Shown here: positions 8,067 through 17,267 of the stretch, piece by piece
Layout of the letters: every line of letters begins with the position of its first letter
How positions within the stretch are numbered: position 1 is the first letter of the stretch
From: UBA4421 sp028228615
GTDB lineage: Bacteria > Pseudomonadota > Gammaproteobacteria > Pseudomonadales > Azotimanducaceae
Reading direction: 5' to 3'
Length of the DNA: 25,207 nt
NCBI GenBank assembly: GCA_028228615.1
Contig: JAOJBS010000027.1
Span: 1 to 25,207, forward strand
Notes under the pieces: model-generated
What the model saw: only the letters and a program-made list of their open reading frames with translations
Database searches by the model: none
What the model was told of the DNA's origin: nothing
Position numbers and translations under genes: made by a program

Positions 8067-8145
8067 GCTCTTTAGCTGATCGCTTTAGATCATAAGAGAC
8101 AGAAAAATAACCCGAACGTTAGAGTCGAGTACGCAAGGATTAAGT

Positions 8146-8895
8146 ATGAGCGCAACCACGAAAAAGATATTGGTGGTCAATAGCAAAGGCGGCAGTGGCA
8201 AAACAACTATTGCTACAAACCTTGCTGTGGCGTTTGCCAATCAAGGCCTAAAAGTTTCGCTACTGGACTGCGACAGACAGGCCAGCTGCCTACATTGGGC
8301 AGAAGAGAGAAATGCCCAAGCACCAAAAATAACCACTGTTGCCAACTATCATTCCGCCGACAAACTTACTGCGCAAATCGACCACGAACTTGATCACGGC
8401 ACAGACGTTATTGTGATGGATGTTACTGGTCGGCATACCGATGCGGCATTGTTTGAAGCGGCCTTGAAAATCAGCGACCTAGTCCTAATACCTATGTTGT
8501 CATCTTCATTGGATATAAAGGCGGGCGAGCGTTTTGTCGCCGACCTAATGACCCATAGGGTCATGCGCGCGACCCCGAAGCCAATGGGTGTGATTTATAA
8601 TCGAGCGAACACTAGTTCAGCCAATCAACAAAGGTTAGAAACTCTTCTGCGCTGCCTTGATGTGCCAGTGATTGCAGAATTAAGAGACTCGGCCGTGTAC
8701 GCACGCGCAGCGGAAAAGGGTGCCGGTGTAATGGAAATGCGAGAAAATGCTGCAGCCGGTAAAGAGTACTCTGCATGGCGCGATATTATGCTTTGGATCG
8801 ACAGAAGAACCGCCGTTAGACGCGAGCTACCGCGCCCAATACAAGCTGGCAGAAAAACCGCTGGCAGCAACCCCAAGCAAACTAGAGTCTCTTGA
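8146..8895 (+). CDS. ParA/MinD-type P-loop ATPase without adjacent ParB
   Basis: The protein has the deviant Walker A motif KGGSGKTT (K14 signature lysine, K19), the switch region LLDCDRQASCLHWAEER and the Walker B-like strand VIVMDVTGRHTDAA. This marks a ParA-family ATPase, which dimerises on ATP and often moves along the nucleoid or membrane. At 249 residues, with no N-terminal DNA-binding domain, it resembles small plasmid-type or orphan ParAs. No parB-like gene or clear centromere repeat lies beside it, so chromosome segregation is not supported. Cargo positioning, as for other orphan ParAs, is only a possibility. The basic C-terminal tail (RRELPRPIQAGRK) is unlike a MinD amphipathic helix. 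Start ATG 8146 has AAGGA 6 nt upstream. It is probably its own transcription unit. Confidence 0.88.
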   Translation: MSATTKKILVVNSKGGSGKTTIATNLAVAFANQGLKVSLLDCDRQASCLHWAEERNAQAPKITTVANYHSADKLTAQIDHELDHGTDVIVMDVTGRHTDAALFEAALKISDLVLIPMLSSSLDIKAGERFVADLMTHRVMRATPKPMGVIYNRANTSSANQQRLETLLRCLDVPVIAELRDSAVYARAAEKGAGVMEMRENAAAGKEYSAWRDIMLWIDRRTAVRRELPRPIQAGRKTAGSNPKQTRVS

Positions 8896-9046
8896 TCGCG
8901 CCAAAGGTATAGCCGTTTTGCTGGCTCTTTGAGTTTCAGCAAAAAACCAGATGTAACAATAGCGCGCTCAAAGATGTGTCTCGGCGATCTCGCCCCAAAA
9001 ATTTTTAATGCCCGAAACTCCAACTAGGAAAGAAGAAAATTAGCTA

Positions 9047-10912
9047 ATGCTGCGTGTACAAGATCTTAAATTCGAGCGCGGTGATGACGTGCTTTTTGAT
9101 GGTGTAAACCTTGTCGTCTACCCCGGTCAAAGGTTGGCCGTGGTCGGTCGCAATGGTGTTGGCAAATCAACATTCTTTAACTTGGTGCTAAAAAAGCTAG
9201 AGGCTAGTGGCGGCGAAGTAGATTTTCCTGAAGATTGGGAAGTGGGTTATATGGCCCAGGAAGTGGAGATCAATGATCGTCCAGCCATAGAATTTGTGAT
9301 CGACGGGCATAAAGAACTGCGAAAAACAGAAAAGGCCATTGCCGAAACTGAAGACCCCGTAAAGCTGGCTAACCTTTATACGCAATACGACGACCAAGGC
9401 GGTTATCAGTCTGAAGCTCGGGCGGGTGAAATTTTATACGGCCTGGGTTTTAACGACGAAGAAACCACAAAACCTTATCGTGCTTTTTCGGGTGGTTGGC
9501 GTATTCGCCTAAACCTAGCACAAGCGCTTATGGCCCCCAGCGATATGCTGCTGTTGGACGAACCGACTAACCACTTAGATCTTGAGGCCATATTGTGGCT
9601 TGAGAATTGGTTGAAGCGCTTCCAAGGCGCGCTCCTCATTATTGCTCACGACAGGGCTTTTCTTGATGCCACTGTCACCCAAGTACTTTACCTTGCTGGT
9701 GCTGAAGGCAAATTCTATAAAGGTAATTATTCGTCTTTTGAGCGCCAACGCAGCGATGAGTTAGAACGCGAACAAGCAATGGCGGTTAAACACCAAGCTC
9801 AGGTTAGCCACATACAGCAGTTTGTTGACCGCTTTCGCGCAACCGCGAGTAAAGCGAAACAGGTACAGAGCCGGATAAAGGCATTGGAGCGAATGCAAAC
9901 CCAAGCGGCCCTGCATGTTGATTCAGATTATCGAGTTAACTTCAGCAACCCAGATAAGGTCTCCAACCCACTGTTCAGCTTTCGCAAAATGGACCTTGGC
10001 TACGGCGATTCAGTGATTCTTAAGCAGGTTGGCCAAACCGTATTACCCGGTGCAAGGATTGGCGTGCTGGGTGCCAACGGTGCTGGCAAATCAACACTGC
10101 TCAAAGCCATCGTTGGCGACCTAGAGCCACTCAAAGGACAGCTCGAAAAAGGCACCCATTCGCATATTGGCTACTTTGCTCAACATCAGCTGGAATCATT
10201 GGATGTATCTGCTACCGCCTATGAATCCATGATGGAGATCAGACCAGACTTTAGAGAGCAACAATGCCGGGACTACCTTGGTGGCTGGGGCTTCAACCTG
10301 CCAATGATACAACGACCCATTAAAAGCCTTTCTGGAGGCGAAAAAGCCCGCTTTGTTATGGCAATTTTGGCCTCAGAAAAACCCGCAGTGTTGGTGTTGG
10401 ACGAGCCTACAAACCACCTTGATCTAGATATGCGCGACGCCCTAGCGCTGGCGCTGCAAGCCTACACTGGCGCGGTCATTATTGTGGCTCACGACAGAAG
10501 TCTACTGGCGAAAATTGTGGATGAGCTTTGGTTGGTAGAAAATGGCACATTGACTACTTACCATGGCGACCTTGAAGACTACACTGCCGCTAGAATTGAA
10601 AACGGCTCCGCCAGCGTTGGTAGCAAAGACACTGCCGGGTCGAAAAAAGCCCAACGCCAAGAGCGCGCGGCTGCAAGAGCTTCGCTCACCGAGCTACGTA
10701 AGAGTGTGCGTAACTTTGAGAAGGAAATGGAGCGCAGCAACACAAAGCTAAAAGCCATTGAGGATATTTTGGCCGACCAAAAGACCTACGATGAAATGCC
10801 AGCCGATGAATTGAATGATCTATTGGCAAAAGCAGCAAATTTGCGCAAGCAGGTGGATAAGTCTGAGGAAGGCTGGTTAGCTGCCAGCGCAGAATTAGAG
10901 AGTATTGGCTAA
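9047..10912 (+). CDS. yheS: ABC-F family ATPase, YheS/Uup type
   Basis: This is a soluble protein of 621 residues with two ATP-binding cassettes and no membrane segments, the mark of ABC-F proteins that bind the ribosomal E site. Cassette 1 has Walker A GRNGVGKS (34-41), signature FSGGWR (147-152) and Walker B LLLDEPTNHLD (168-178). Cassette 2 has GANGAGKST (342-350), LSGGEKAR (428-435) and LVLDEPTNHLD (from about 449). Between them lies the charged P-site tRNA interaction linker, about 230-290. The C-terminal 100 residues form a predicted coiled coil. The start MLRVQDLKF and overall layout match YheS, a translation-rescue factor. No antibiotic-resistance role is implied. The gap from parA (151 bp) shows no strong promoter. 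Confidence 0.93.
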   Translation: MLRVQDLKFERGDDVLFDGVNLVVYPGQRLAVVGRNGVGKSTFFNLVLKKLEASGGEVDFPEDWEVGYMAQEVEINDRPAIEFVIDGHKELRKTEKAIAETEDPVKLANLYTQYDDQGGYQSEARAGEILYGLGFNDEETTKPYRAFSGGWRIRLNLAQALMAPSDMLLLDEPTNHLDLEAILWLENWLKRFQGALLIIAHDRAFLDATVTQVLYLAGAEGKFYKGNYSSFERQRSDELEREQAMAVKHQAQVSHIQQFVDRFRATASKAKQVQSRIKALERMQTQAALHVDSDYRVNFSNPDKVSNPLFSFRKMDLGYGDSVILKQVGQTVLPGARIGVLGANGAGKSTLLKAIVGDLEPLKGQLEKGTHSHIGYFAQHQLESLDVSATAYESMMEIRPDFREQQCRDYLGGWGFNLPMIQRPIKSLSGGEKARFVMAILASEKPAVLVLDEPTNHLDLDMRDALALALQAYTGAVIIVAHDRSLLAKIVDELWLVENGTLTTYHGDLEDYTAARIENGSASVGSKDTAGSKKAQRQERAAARASLTELRKSVRNFEKEMERSNTKLKAIEDILADQKTYDEMPADELNDLLAKAANLRKQVDKSEEGWLAASAELESIG

Positions 10913-10957
10913 CATTTGACGAACCCGCAGAACTGCTGCCTTACGCAACTGCGCTAA

Positions 10958-10973
10958 CTAGCCAATGGGCTAG
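10958..10973. repeat. Short inverted repeat before hemB
   Basis: CTAGCC (10958-10963) and GGCTAG (10968-10973) pair as a 6-bp hairpin with a 4-nt loop, 8 nt before the hemB ribosome site AGGAG (10982-10986). No T run follows, so it is not a clear terminator for the ABC-F gene. Confidence 0.35.
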
Positions 10974-10991
10974 GCAAAACTAGGAGTTTGT

Positions 10992-11987
10992 ATGAGAACG
11001 TTTCCACAAACCAGAATGCGTCGGAACAGAGAAAAAGATTTTGTTCGACGTTTGGTGCGAGAAAATCAGCTCACTGCCGATGATCTCATTTACCCAATGT
11101 TCATTATCGACGGCGACAATCAAGCCTCAGACATTGCGTCTATGCCTGGTATCCAACGCCTATCTATCGACCTTGCGGTAAAAGAGGCAAAGATGCTCCA
11201 CGGTCTTGGCTTGCCTGCCATCGCGTTATTTCCCAATGTGGACAGCAAAGTTCGTACATTAGATGGCGCTGAAGCTTATAACCCAAATGGACTTGTGCCA
11301 TTGGCAGTACAGGCGATTAAATCCGCAGTGCCTGAACTTGGCATCATTACAGATGCGGCCCTAGACCCTTATACCACCCACGGCCAAGACGGTATCTTGG
11401 ATGACACTGGCTACGTGGCAAACGACATCACCGTTGAAGCCCTATGTCGGCAGGCAGCTGTGTGCGCCAATGCAGGCGCAGACGTTATTGCCCCTTCGGA
11501 TATGATGGACGGCAGAATTGGTTCAATACGCCAAGAGTTAGAAGAATCTGGCTTTATAAATACGCGGATCATGGCCTACTCGGCGAAATACGCATCCTCC
11601 TACTATGGGCCTTTTCGCGACGCCGTGGGTTCAACGAATAGTCTGGGTGGCGGCAATAAGCAGACCTATCAGATGGATCCCGCTAATTTAGAAGAGGCGA
11701 TTCAGGAAGTTGGGCTAGACATAGATGAAGGGGCAGACATGGTTATGGTGAAGCCTGGTATGCCCTACTTAGATGTCTTACGCCGGGTTAAAGACAAATA
11801 CCAAGTGCCTACATTCGCTTACCAAGTGAGTGGCGAATACGCTATGCACGCTGGCGCAATTGAACAAGGATGGCTGGGGGAAGCGGTCATTGGGGAGAGT
11901 CTGCTGTGCTTCAAACGAGCCGGCGCAGACGGTATTTTGAGTTACTTCAGCAAACAGTGGCTCATATCCCAAGCAGAACAAAACTGA
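10992..11987 (+). CDS. hemB: Delta-aminolevulinic acid dehydratase (porphobilinogen synthase)
   Basis: HemB condenses two 5-aminolevulinate molecules into porphobilinogen, the second step of the C5 heme pathway. The Schiff-base lysines are K199 (MAYSAKYASS) and K254 (MVMVKPGMPY). The metal-site segment reads DAALDPYTTHGQDG (from 121), with aspartates where zinc-dependent enzymes carry cysteines. This is therefore the magnesium-type, non-zinc HemB also found in Pseudomonas. The 331-residue length is usual. Start ATG 10992 has AGGAG 5 nt upstream. Its product feeds HemC and HemD, encoded on the opposite strand about 6 kb away. Confidence 0.97.
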   Translation: MRTFPQTRMRRNREKDFVRRLVRENQLTADDLIYPMFIIDGDNQASDIASMPGIQRLSIDLAVKEAKMLHGLGLPAIALFPNVDSKVRTLDGAEAYNPNGLVPLAVQAIKSAVPELGIITDAALDPYTTHGQDGILDDTGYVANDITVEALCRQAAVCANAGADVIAPSDMMDGRIGSIRQELEESGFINTRIMAYSAKYASSYYGPFRDAVGSTNSLGGGNKQTYQMDPANLEEAIQEVGLDIDEGADMVMVKPGMPYLDVLRRVKDKYQVPTFAYQVSGEYAMHAGAIEQGWLGEAVIGESLLCFKRAGADGILSYFSKQWLISQAEQN

Positions 11988-12105
11988 ACACGGATTTGAC
12001 AGTCCGGATTTGAGAAGCGTCAAATATAGGTTCAAGCTAACTCAGCTAAAGCACCGCACAGACAACAATTTATGCGACCATTTATCCGCCAGTAGCGGCT
12101 TTATG

Positions 12106-12135
12106 GGGACACGTAGAGTTTATCGGTGCTACAAT
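12106..12135 (+). promoter_or_regulatory. Candidate promoter for trxA
   Basis: TACAAT at 12130-12135 is preceded by TG at 12127-12128, forming an extended -10 (TGCTACAAT). GGGACA at 12106-12111 could serve as a weak -35 at 18 bp. A start near 12142 gives a leader of about 23 nt containing the AGGAGG ribosome site. Confidence 0.5.
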
Positions 12136-12164
12136 TTTCTTTTCCAAAATATTAGGAGGCTCAG

Positions 12165-12491
12165 ATGAGCGACAATATCGTTCATACCAGTGACGACGGC
12201 TTTCAAGAAGACGTTCTTAACTCAGATAAACCGGTACTAGTAGACTACTGGGCTGAATGGTGCGGACCATGCAAAATGATTGCACCCATTTTGAGTGAAG
12301 TTGCCGGTGAATACGCTGATCGGATTAAGGTATGTAAGTTGGATATTGATTCCAACCAAGCTACGCCACCAAAGTACGGCATCAGAGGCATTCCTACGCT
12401 TATGCTCTTTAAAAACGGCGAAGTAGAAGCCACCAAAGTAGGTGCACTTTCCAAGTCTCAGTTACAGGCTTTCTTGGACAGCAATATCTAA
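12165..12491 (+). CDS. trxA: Thioredoxin 1
   Basis: Thioredoxin reduces disulfides in cytoplasmic proteins and is itself reduced by thioredoxin reductase. The 108-residue protein is a single thioredoxin fold with the active site WCGPCK (C33, C36) and the conserved cis-proline loop GIRGIPTLMLF. The start ATG 12165 has a strong AGGAGG at 12154-12159 with 5 nt spacing. It lies immediately upstream of rho, the standard gammaproteobacterial order, but with a 404-bp gap and a separate predicted rho promoter. Confidence 0.98.
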   Translation: MSDNIVHTSDDGFQEDVLNSDKPVLVDYWAEWCGPCKMIAPILSEVAGEYADRIKVCKLDIDSNQATPPKYGIRGIPTLMLFKNGEVEATKVGALSKSQLQAFLDSNI

Positions 12492-12516
12492 AATTAGCAC
12501 CGTTGATAAGCGATTA

Positions 12517-12563
12517 CAGCCATGGGCCTAGCTTAGGCCCGCCCTAAAAACGCTTTATGGCTG
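12517..12563. repeat. Nested inverted repeat after trxA
   Basis: An inner perfect hairpin, GGGCCTA (12524-12530), loop GCT, TAGGCCC (12534-12540), sits within an outer pair CAGCCAT (12517-12523) and ATGGCTG (12557-12563). No T run follows directly, so it is not a canonical intrinsic terminator. It may stabilise the trxA 3' end. Confidence 0.55.
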
Positions 12564-12637
12564 AGTAGAGCCTCGCATTCAGACTTCAAAAAACGGCAAC
12601 TTGCGAGCAAGCTTTTCCAAAAAAGCGCTGGTCAGAG

Positions 12638-12669
12638 GTAAAAAATCATATCATTTAGATTGTTTTTAC
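12638..12669. repeat. AT-rich dyad just upstream of the rho promoter
   Basis: GTAAAAAATC (12638-12647) faces GATTGTTTTTAC (12658-12669), an inverted repeat with a 2-nt bulge. In RNA it would be a hairpin with A and T tracts in its arms, a possible weak terminator for trxA. As DNA it sits directly upstream of the -35 box at 12673, where an UP element or a regulator would bind. Confidence 0.4.
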
Positions 12670-12672
12670 TTC

Positions 12673-12700
12673 TTGACCCCCAGCCTGAAGTCACTAGACT
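12673..12700 (+). promoter_or_regulatory. Candidate sigma70 promoter for rho
   Basis: TTGACC (12673-12678, 5 of 6) and TAGACT (12695-12700, 4 of 6) are 16 bp apart. Transcription from about 12707 would give a leader of nearly 190 nt before rho, fitting the long autoregulated rho leader known in E. coli. Confidence 0.5.
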
Positions 12701-12706
12701 AAGGGG

Positions 12707-12895
12707 CGAGAGATGCAGCAAGTTTTGTGATTTTGAACTTCTGTAATGTTAGGCTTCGAAAGAAGATTAAAAAACCCAAGCCTCATCTCCCAAAGAACCC
12801 CCTTTATATTTATCACGCCTAATTTCCCTGTGCATACTTTGTAGCACTGCGGAGAATTCAAACAACACCACTACTACTACGGTTTTCATACTAAT
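12707..12895 (+). promoter_or_regulatory. Structured 5' leader of rho
   Basis: GAGATG (12710-12715) can pair with CATCTC (12784-12789), closing a junction. Inside it are AAGTT/AACTT (12720-12724 / 12736-12740) and AGGCTT/AAGCCT (12751-12756 / 12778-12783). An alternative CTTC-GAAA-GAAG tetraloop hairpin (12754-12765) competes with the last helix. The 12790-12895 part is C-rich, G-poor and probably unstructured, suitable for Rho binding. E. coli rho is autoregulated by Rho-dependent attenuation in its leader; the same is inferred here. Confidence 0.4.
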
Positions 12896-14158
<1,263 letters not shown>

Positions 14159-14285
14159 AGCGCCCGGCCAGAGGGCGACGCGCAAAAGCTGAGCGCCACG
14201 CCCGGCTTCTATGCAAGTAGGAAACCTCTCCTCGATGAGCGAGAAACATACCTAGTTGTAACCTAAATCAAACGAATCAAATAGG

Positions 14286-15458
14286 CTAACGGCCAACATA
14301 TTGGGCCTTCAACAGATATTGTATTGCGCGTTGAGAGTCGCCTAAGCTGTGACAAGCTCGACCTAGTTCACGATAAATCTCGCTGCGCAGTGGATCACTT
14401 TCAGCAGTTTGTGCCAGCGCATTTTCAAAATATTCTCTAGCCGAAGACACCTGGCGCTTAACAATTGCAAGATGTCCCAATGTCATCAGCAAGGCAACGT
14501 CGTTGGCGTTTTTCTTCAACCATTTCTTTGCCTGTACAAGTTGAGCATCAATATCGGAGCCATGGGTTTTACCGTACCGTAGCACCAACTGCTCATCCCA
14601 GTCCGCTGCTAATGCAACTTCAATAACGGCGACTGCGTCGTCTTCCTTACGCTCAAGCAAAAGAAGATCGACCCACTGAGTTAACATAGCCGTATCGCTC
14701 TTAAGCGCTTTAGGCAGCATTTTCAGGGCATCGGCAATATTCGCCTCAGCCAATAGCCGCGCGGCCCAGAGGCGTTCAAAGTCCTTGTCGAACAATTCTT
14801 TTTTCAACAACTTTTGCCTTTCTAACGAAGGCCATAACGTCTTAACATCTAGCCAGCGCCGTTGGCTTAGGTAAGCTCGAGCAAGCACTATATGCATTTG
14901 GTGAGTACACTCACCGGCCGCATGCAGTGGCTCAAGAATCTCAATGACTTCCTCACTTTCGCCTTGCGCGACTTGCCAAGCCATAGCCAAATTACTAATA
15001 GCTTGACTGTTGTCCGGGGATAACGTTTTTGCCGAGGTCAATGCGTTGATCTGCACGTCCTTGTGACCCAATTCATAGGCTGCGCGAGCCAGTCCAAGAT
15101 TACCGGCGAATCCGATATCGCCAAGTTTTTGAGCTTTTGTAAAGTGTTGCTGGGCCAGTAACCATTTGCCTTGGACTAATGCGATAGCTGCCTTTTCTGA
15201 GTGGGCATGAAGGCCCTTGGCTTTGCGCTGACCACTCCAACCTACCAGCCAACTACTACCGCGCAAGAACGCTCGTAGGGTCACGTAAATTAGACGTAGC
15301 ACTACCAAGACAGCCGTAAGTATTAGGAGTCCACCCCAAAGCGTGGTCTCCCCAGCAATATCACCGAGACGCACCAACACGTAGCCGGGGTCGTTCAGCC
15401 AATAGCCCGCGCCTAGGACAGCGAGTAGAAAAACAAACAGAACTATTAGCAATCTCAT
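14286..15458 (-). CDS. hemY: HemY-like inner-membrane TPR protein
   Basis: This proteobacterial HemY is a 390-residue inner-membrane protein, unrelated to protoporphyrinogen oxidase despite the shared name. Two hydrophobic segments (about 1-20 and 40-62) precede a cytoplasmic region of helical repeats of the tetratricopeptide type, ending with REYFENAL and ELGRACHSLGDSQRAIQYLLKA. The family is encoded with heme-biosynthesis genes, and a role in late heme or porphyrin handling is suspected but unproven. Its ATG overlaps the hemX TGA as ATGA, so the two are translationally coupled. It is the last gene of the leftward cluster. Confidence 0.88.
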   Translation of the reverse strand: MRLLIVLFVFLLAVLGAGYWLNDPGYVLVRLGDIAGETTLWGGLLILTAVLVVLRLIYVTLRAFLRGSSWLVGWSGQRKAKGLHAHSEKAAIALVQGKWLLAQQHFTKAQKLGDIGFAGNLGLARAAYELGHKDVQINALTSAKTLSPDNSQAISNLAMAWQVAQGESEEVIEILEPLHAAGECTHQMHIVLARAYLSQRRWLDVKTLWPSLERQKLLKKELFDKDFERLWAARLLAEANIADALKMLPKALKSDTAMLTQWVDLLLLERKEDDAVAVIEVALAADWDEQLVLRYGKTHGSDIDAQLVQAKKWLKKNANDVALLMTLGHLAIVKRQVSSAREYFENALAQTAESDPLRSEIYRELGRACHSLGDSQRAIQYLLKAQYVGR

Positions 15459-16549
15459 TCGGCGTCAGCCTCGGCTTTGCTCAACATTTCTAACGAACCA
15501 GTAATGTCAGTTAGATCTGGCGTTAGGTCTATCGCTAGAAGTGCCTGAATATTGGCCAGAAGCTTCATCTCGAGCAGGCCATTGGCGTCGAAGTATTCCA
15601 ACGTTGTTGCCTTAGCCCGAAGTAAGCTGGTTTTATAAATCTGCTCTTGTTCTTGCAGCAGCCCTAGCTGCGCCTGTTCTATGGCCAATTTAATTCTAAG
15701 GCTGGCAAGCGTAGCCACCTCTTGGGTGGGCAGAATTTTTGCAAGTTCTTGACTTTCCGCTTGTTCAACTAGCGTACTAATCCGAATAAGTCCTTTAATT
15801 CTATCAAGTATCTGCTGCCACCAGACTTGAGCCTGTGGGGTGCTAACCGGCGCAGCGGCAGCAACACCAGTCTGCTTAGGTAGGCCGTTAGGAACATCAT
15901 CCTTTAGCGTTTCTAGGCGGATAAAAACCGCTTCTATATCAACAACCTTTATGCGCTTGAGCGACGCTATATCATCCGCCAGTTTTGCACGGAGTGGAAA
16001 GGGTACCAAGTCGCCAAGGTCTTGCAAAATTTCTTCTGCGCTGGTTAATGCACGTAAAGCGAAAACAGTATCTCGCTGCATTACTAATCGACGGTTTGCC
16101 TCGCGCAGCAAATAGCCCGCTTCCGCTAGTCGCCATTTGTTCGGTGTTGTTGGCTTATTTGCGGTAACCAATTCTAATCCGGTTTGTAGGTCTGCCTCAG
16201 CGTTACTTAAACGCTGTTCAATTTGTCCTTCTAGATCACCCTTCAGCTCACGCTGACTTTTTTCCAAAATACTTTGTGCGGAGGACAACTGATCTGTCAC
16301 CTTGGCCGAAAAAATTTCGCGGGCCTTGTCATTTTCGACCATTGCCTTTTCTAGCGGGCTGTCCTGTATCAACTGAAGGTAAAGGAAACCTGCTAACGTC
16401 AAGCCACAACCTGCTAGGACGAAAGTCAAAAATAAGAAAAATCGACCCGAGGCGCTCATTCTGTTTTTACTCAATGAAGCCTCTTTTGGCTGAGTATTGG
16501 GCTGAGGCCGCCGCTTTGGGCCGTTGGAGTCGACGTTTTCTTCATGCAT
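15455..16549 (-). CDS. hemX: HemX-like membrane protein
   Basis: The 364-residue protein has a charged cytoplasmic N-terminus with NGPKRRPQPNTQPKE and one transmembrane segment (about 36-60). A long helical, coiled-coil-prone periplasmic region follows (EKSQRELKGDLEGQIEQRLS), and the C-terminal domain contains KWRLAEAGYLLREANRRL. These match the proteobacterial HemX family, once annotated as uroporphyrinogen-III C-methyltransferase. No SAM-binding motif is visible here, so methyltransferase activity is not supported. Its start (ATG 16549) overlaps the hemD stop by 8 nt, and its stop overlaps the hemY start by 4 nt, indicating one operon. Confidence 0.88.
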   Translation of the reverse strand: MHEENVDSNGPKRRPQPNTQPKEASLSKNRMSASGRFFLFLTFVLAGCGLTLAGFLYLQLIQDSPLEKAMVENDKAREIFSAKVTDQLSSAQSILEKSQRELKGDLEGQIEQRLSNAEADLQTGLELVTANKPTTPNKWRLAEAGYLLREANRRLVMQRDTVFALRALTSAEEILQDLGDLVPFPLRAKLADDIASLKRIKVVDIEAVFIRLETLKDDVPNGLPKQTGVAAAAPVSTPQAQVWWQQILDRIKGLIRISTLVEQAESQELAKILPTQEVATLASLRIKLAIEQAQLGLLQEQEQIYKTSLLRAKATTLEYFDANGLLEMKLLANIQALLAIDLTPDLTDITGSLEMLSKAEADAE

Positions 16550-17249
16550 TTTCTATTCTCGCAAGTGCGTTCAACAAAGATTGAGCGTCCATACCTTTGG
16601 CATTAACCACTCCGGAGACACCTAATTCTAAACTAAGATCGGCCACTCGGTCAGACGGGACTATAAATTTGACCGACGCGCTGCCACCAAGTGCTCGCCA
16701 GGTGTTGGCGGCAGCTATAAAGCCGTGGGTGGAGCCAACAAGAATTACGTTTGCGTTGGCAATGGACGGGTTCGCTATGGACCGAACGACACGGCGATAG
16801 AGTGTTACCACACTGAGGTGACAGCGCTGCATAAGTGACTTGTGAAGAATGTCGCGTCCGTCTTCGCCGCAGAGAATCCAAACATGTTCATCCGCTTTTA
16901 TGCTTTGCACCGTCGGGCAAGCTAACAGGCCTTCGGAGCTTGCGTGCTCAGGTTCAATGACACTGAGTCCACTGGCCTTAAGAATATCTGCAGTACTTGG
17001 ACCAATCGCTAGAAATGTGCAGGTTCTGTGTGCTTCACAGTAGACCTCATTCAAATATTGTCTGGCCGCGTGTTGGGATAAAAAGATACACAAATCCGGC
17101 GCGTCAATTTTTTGCGATGGATTGAGTTTCGGCGGCAGAAACTGAATTTCGGTAACCGGCTCACAAATGCTTTTGTAGCCCTCAGGAAATAATCGAGCGG
17201 CGATACGCGATGCACTTGGTTCTGTCAGTGTTATCCAGACCTTAGTCAC
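16542..17249 (-). CDS. hemD: Uroporphyrinogen-III synthase
   Basis: HemD closes and inverts ring D of hydroxymethylbilane to give uroporphyrinogen III. Sequence conservation is always low in this family. The evidence is the 235-residue length, the two-lobed alternation around LAIGPSTADIL and VILVGSTHGFIAAA, the motif EHVWILCGEDGRDIL (typical form ILRGxGGRxxL) and the position between hemC and hemX. In that motif the usual first Arg is Cys, a mild deviation. Translation starts at a GTG (17249), 18 nt after the hemC stop. Its end overlaps hemX by 8 nt. Confidence 0.9.
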   Translation of the reverse strand: MTKVWITLTEPSASRIAARLFPEGYKSICEPVTEIQFLPPKLNPSQKIDAPDLCIFLSQHAARQYLNEVYCEAHRTCTFLAIGPSTADILKASGLSVIEPEHASSEGLLACPTVQSIKADEHVWILCGEDGRDILHKSLMQRCHLSVVTLYRRVVRSIANPSIANANVILVGSTHGFIAAANTWRALGGSASVKFIVPSDRVADLSLELGVSGVVNAKGMDAQSLLNALARIENA

Positions 17250-17267
17250 GTTTGCGGCCTTTGTTGA

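Larger units (their letters stand above)
12492..12895 (+). other. 404-bp trxA-rho intergenic region
   Basis: This is the longest gene-free stretch in the window. No ORF within it resembles a protein. From left to right it holds a nested inverted repeat (12517-12563), a short CTTGC-GA-GCAAG dyad near 12599-12610, an AT-rich dyad (12638-12669), a sigma70-like promoter (12673-12700) and a rho leader with several pairing helices (12710-12789). The last 100 nt before rho are C/A/T-rich and poor in G, as expected for a Rho-loading (rut-like) sequence. Confidence 0.7.

Noticed and set aside
8625..9023. Minus-strand frame across the end of parA and the following gap
   Set aside because: It overlaps a well-supported gene, has no recognisable domain and no ribosome-binding site of note.
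11994..12025. Terminator after hemB from ATTTGAC / GTCAAAT
   Set aside because: The arms are 7 bp with an 18-nt loop, weak in GC, and no T run follows; it may be coincidental with the repeated CGGATTTG nearby.
14161..14177. Intrinsic terminator after rho
   Set aside because: CGCCC/GGGCG forms a 5-bp stem but no T run follows on either strand.
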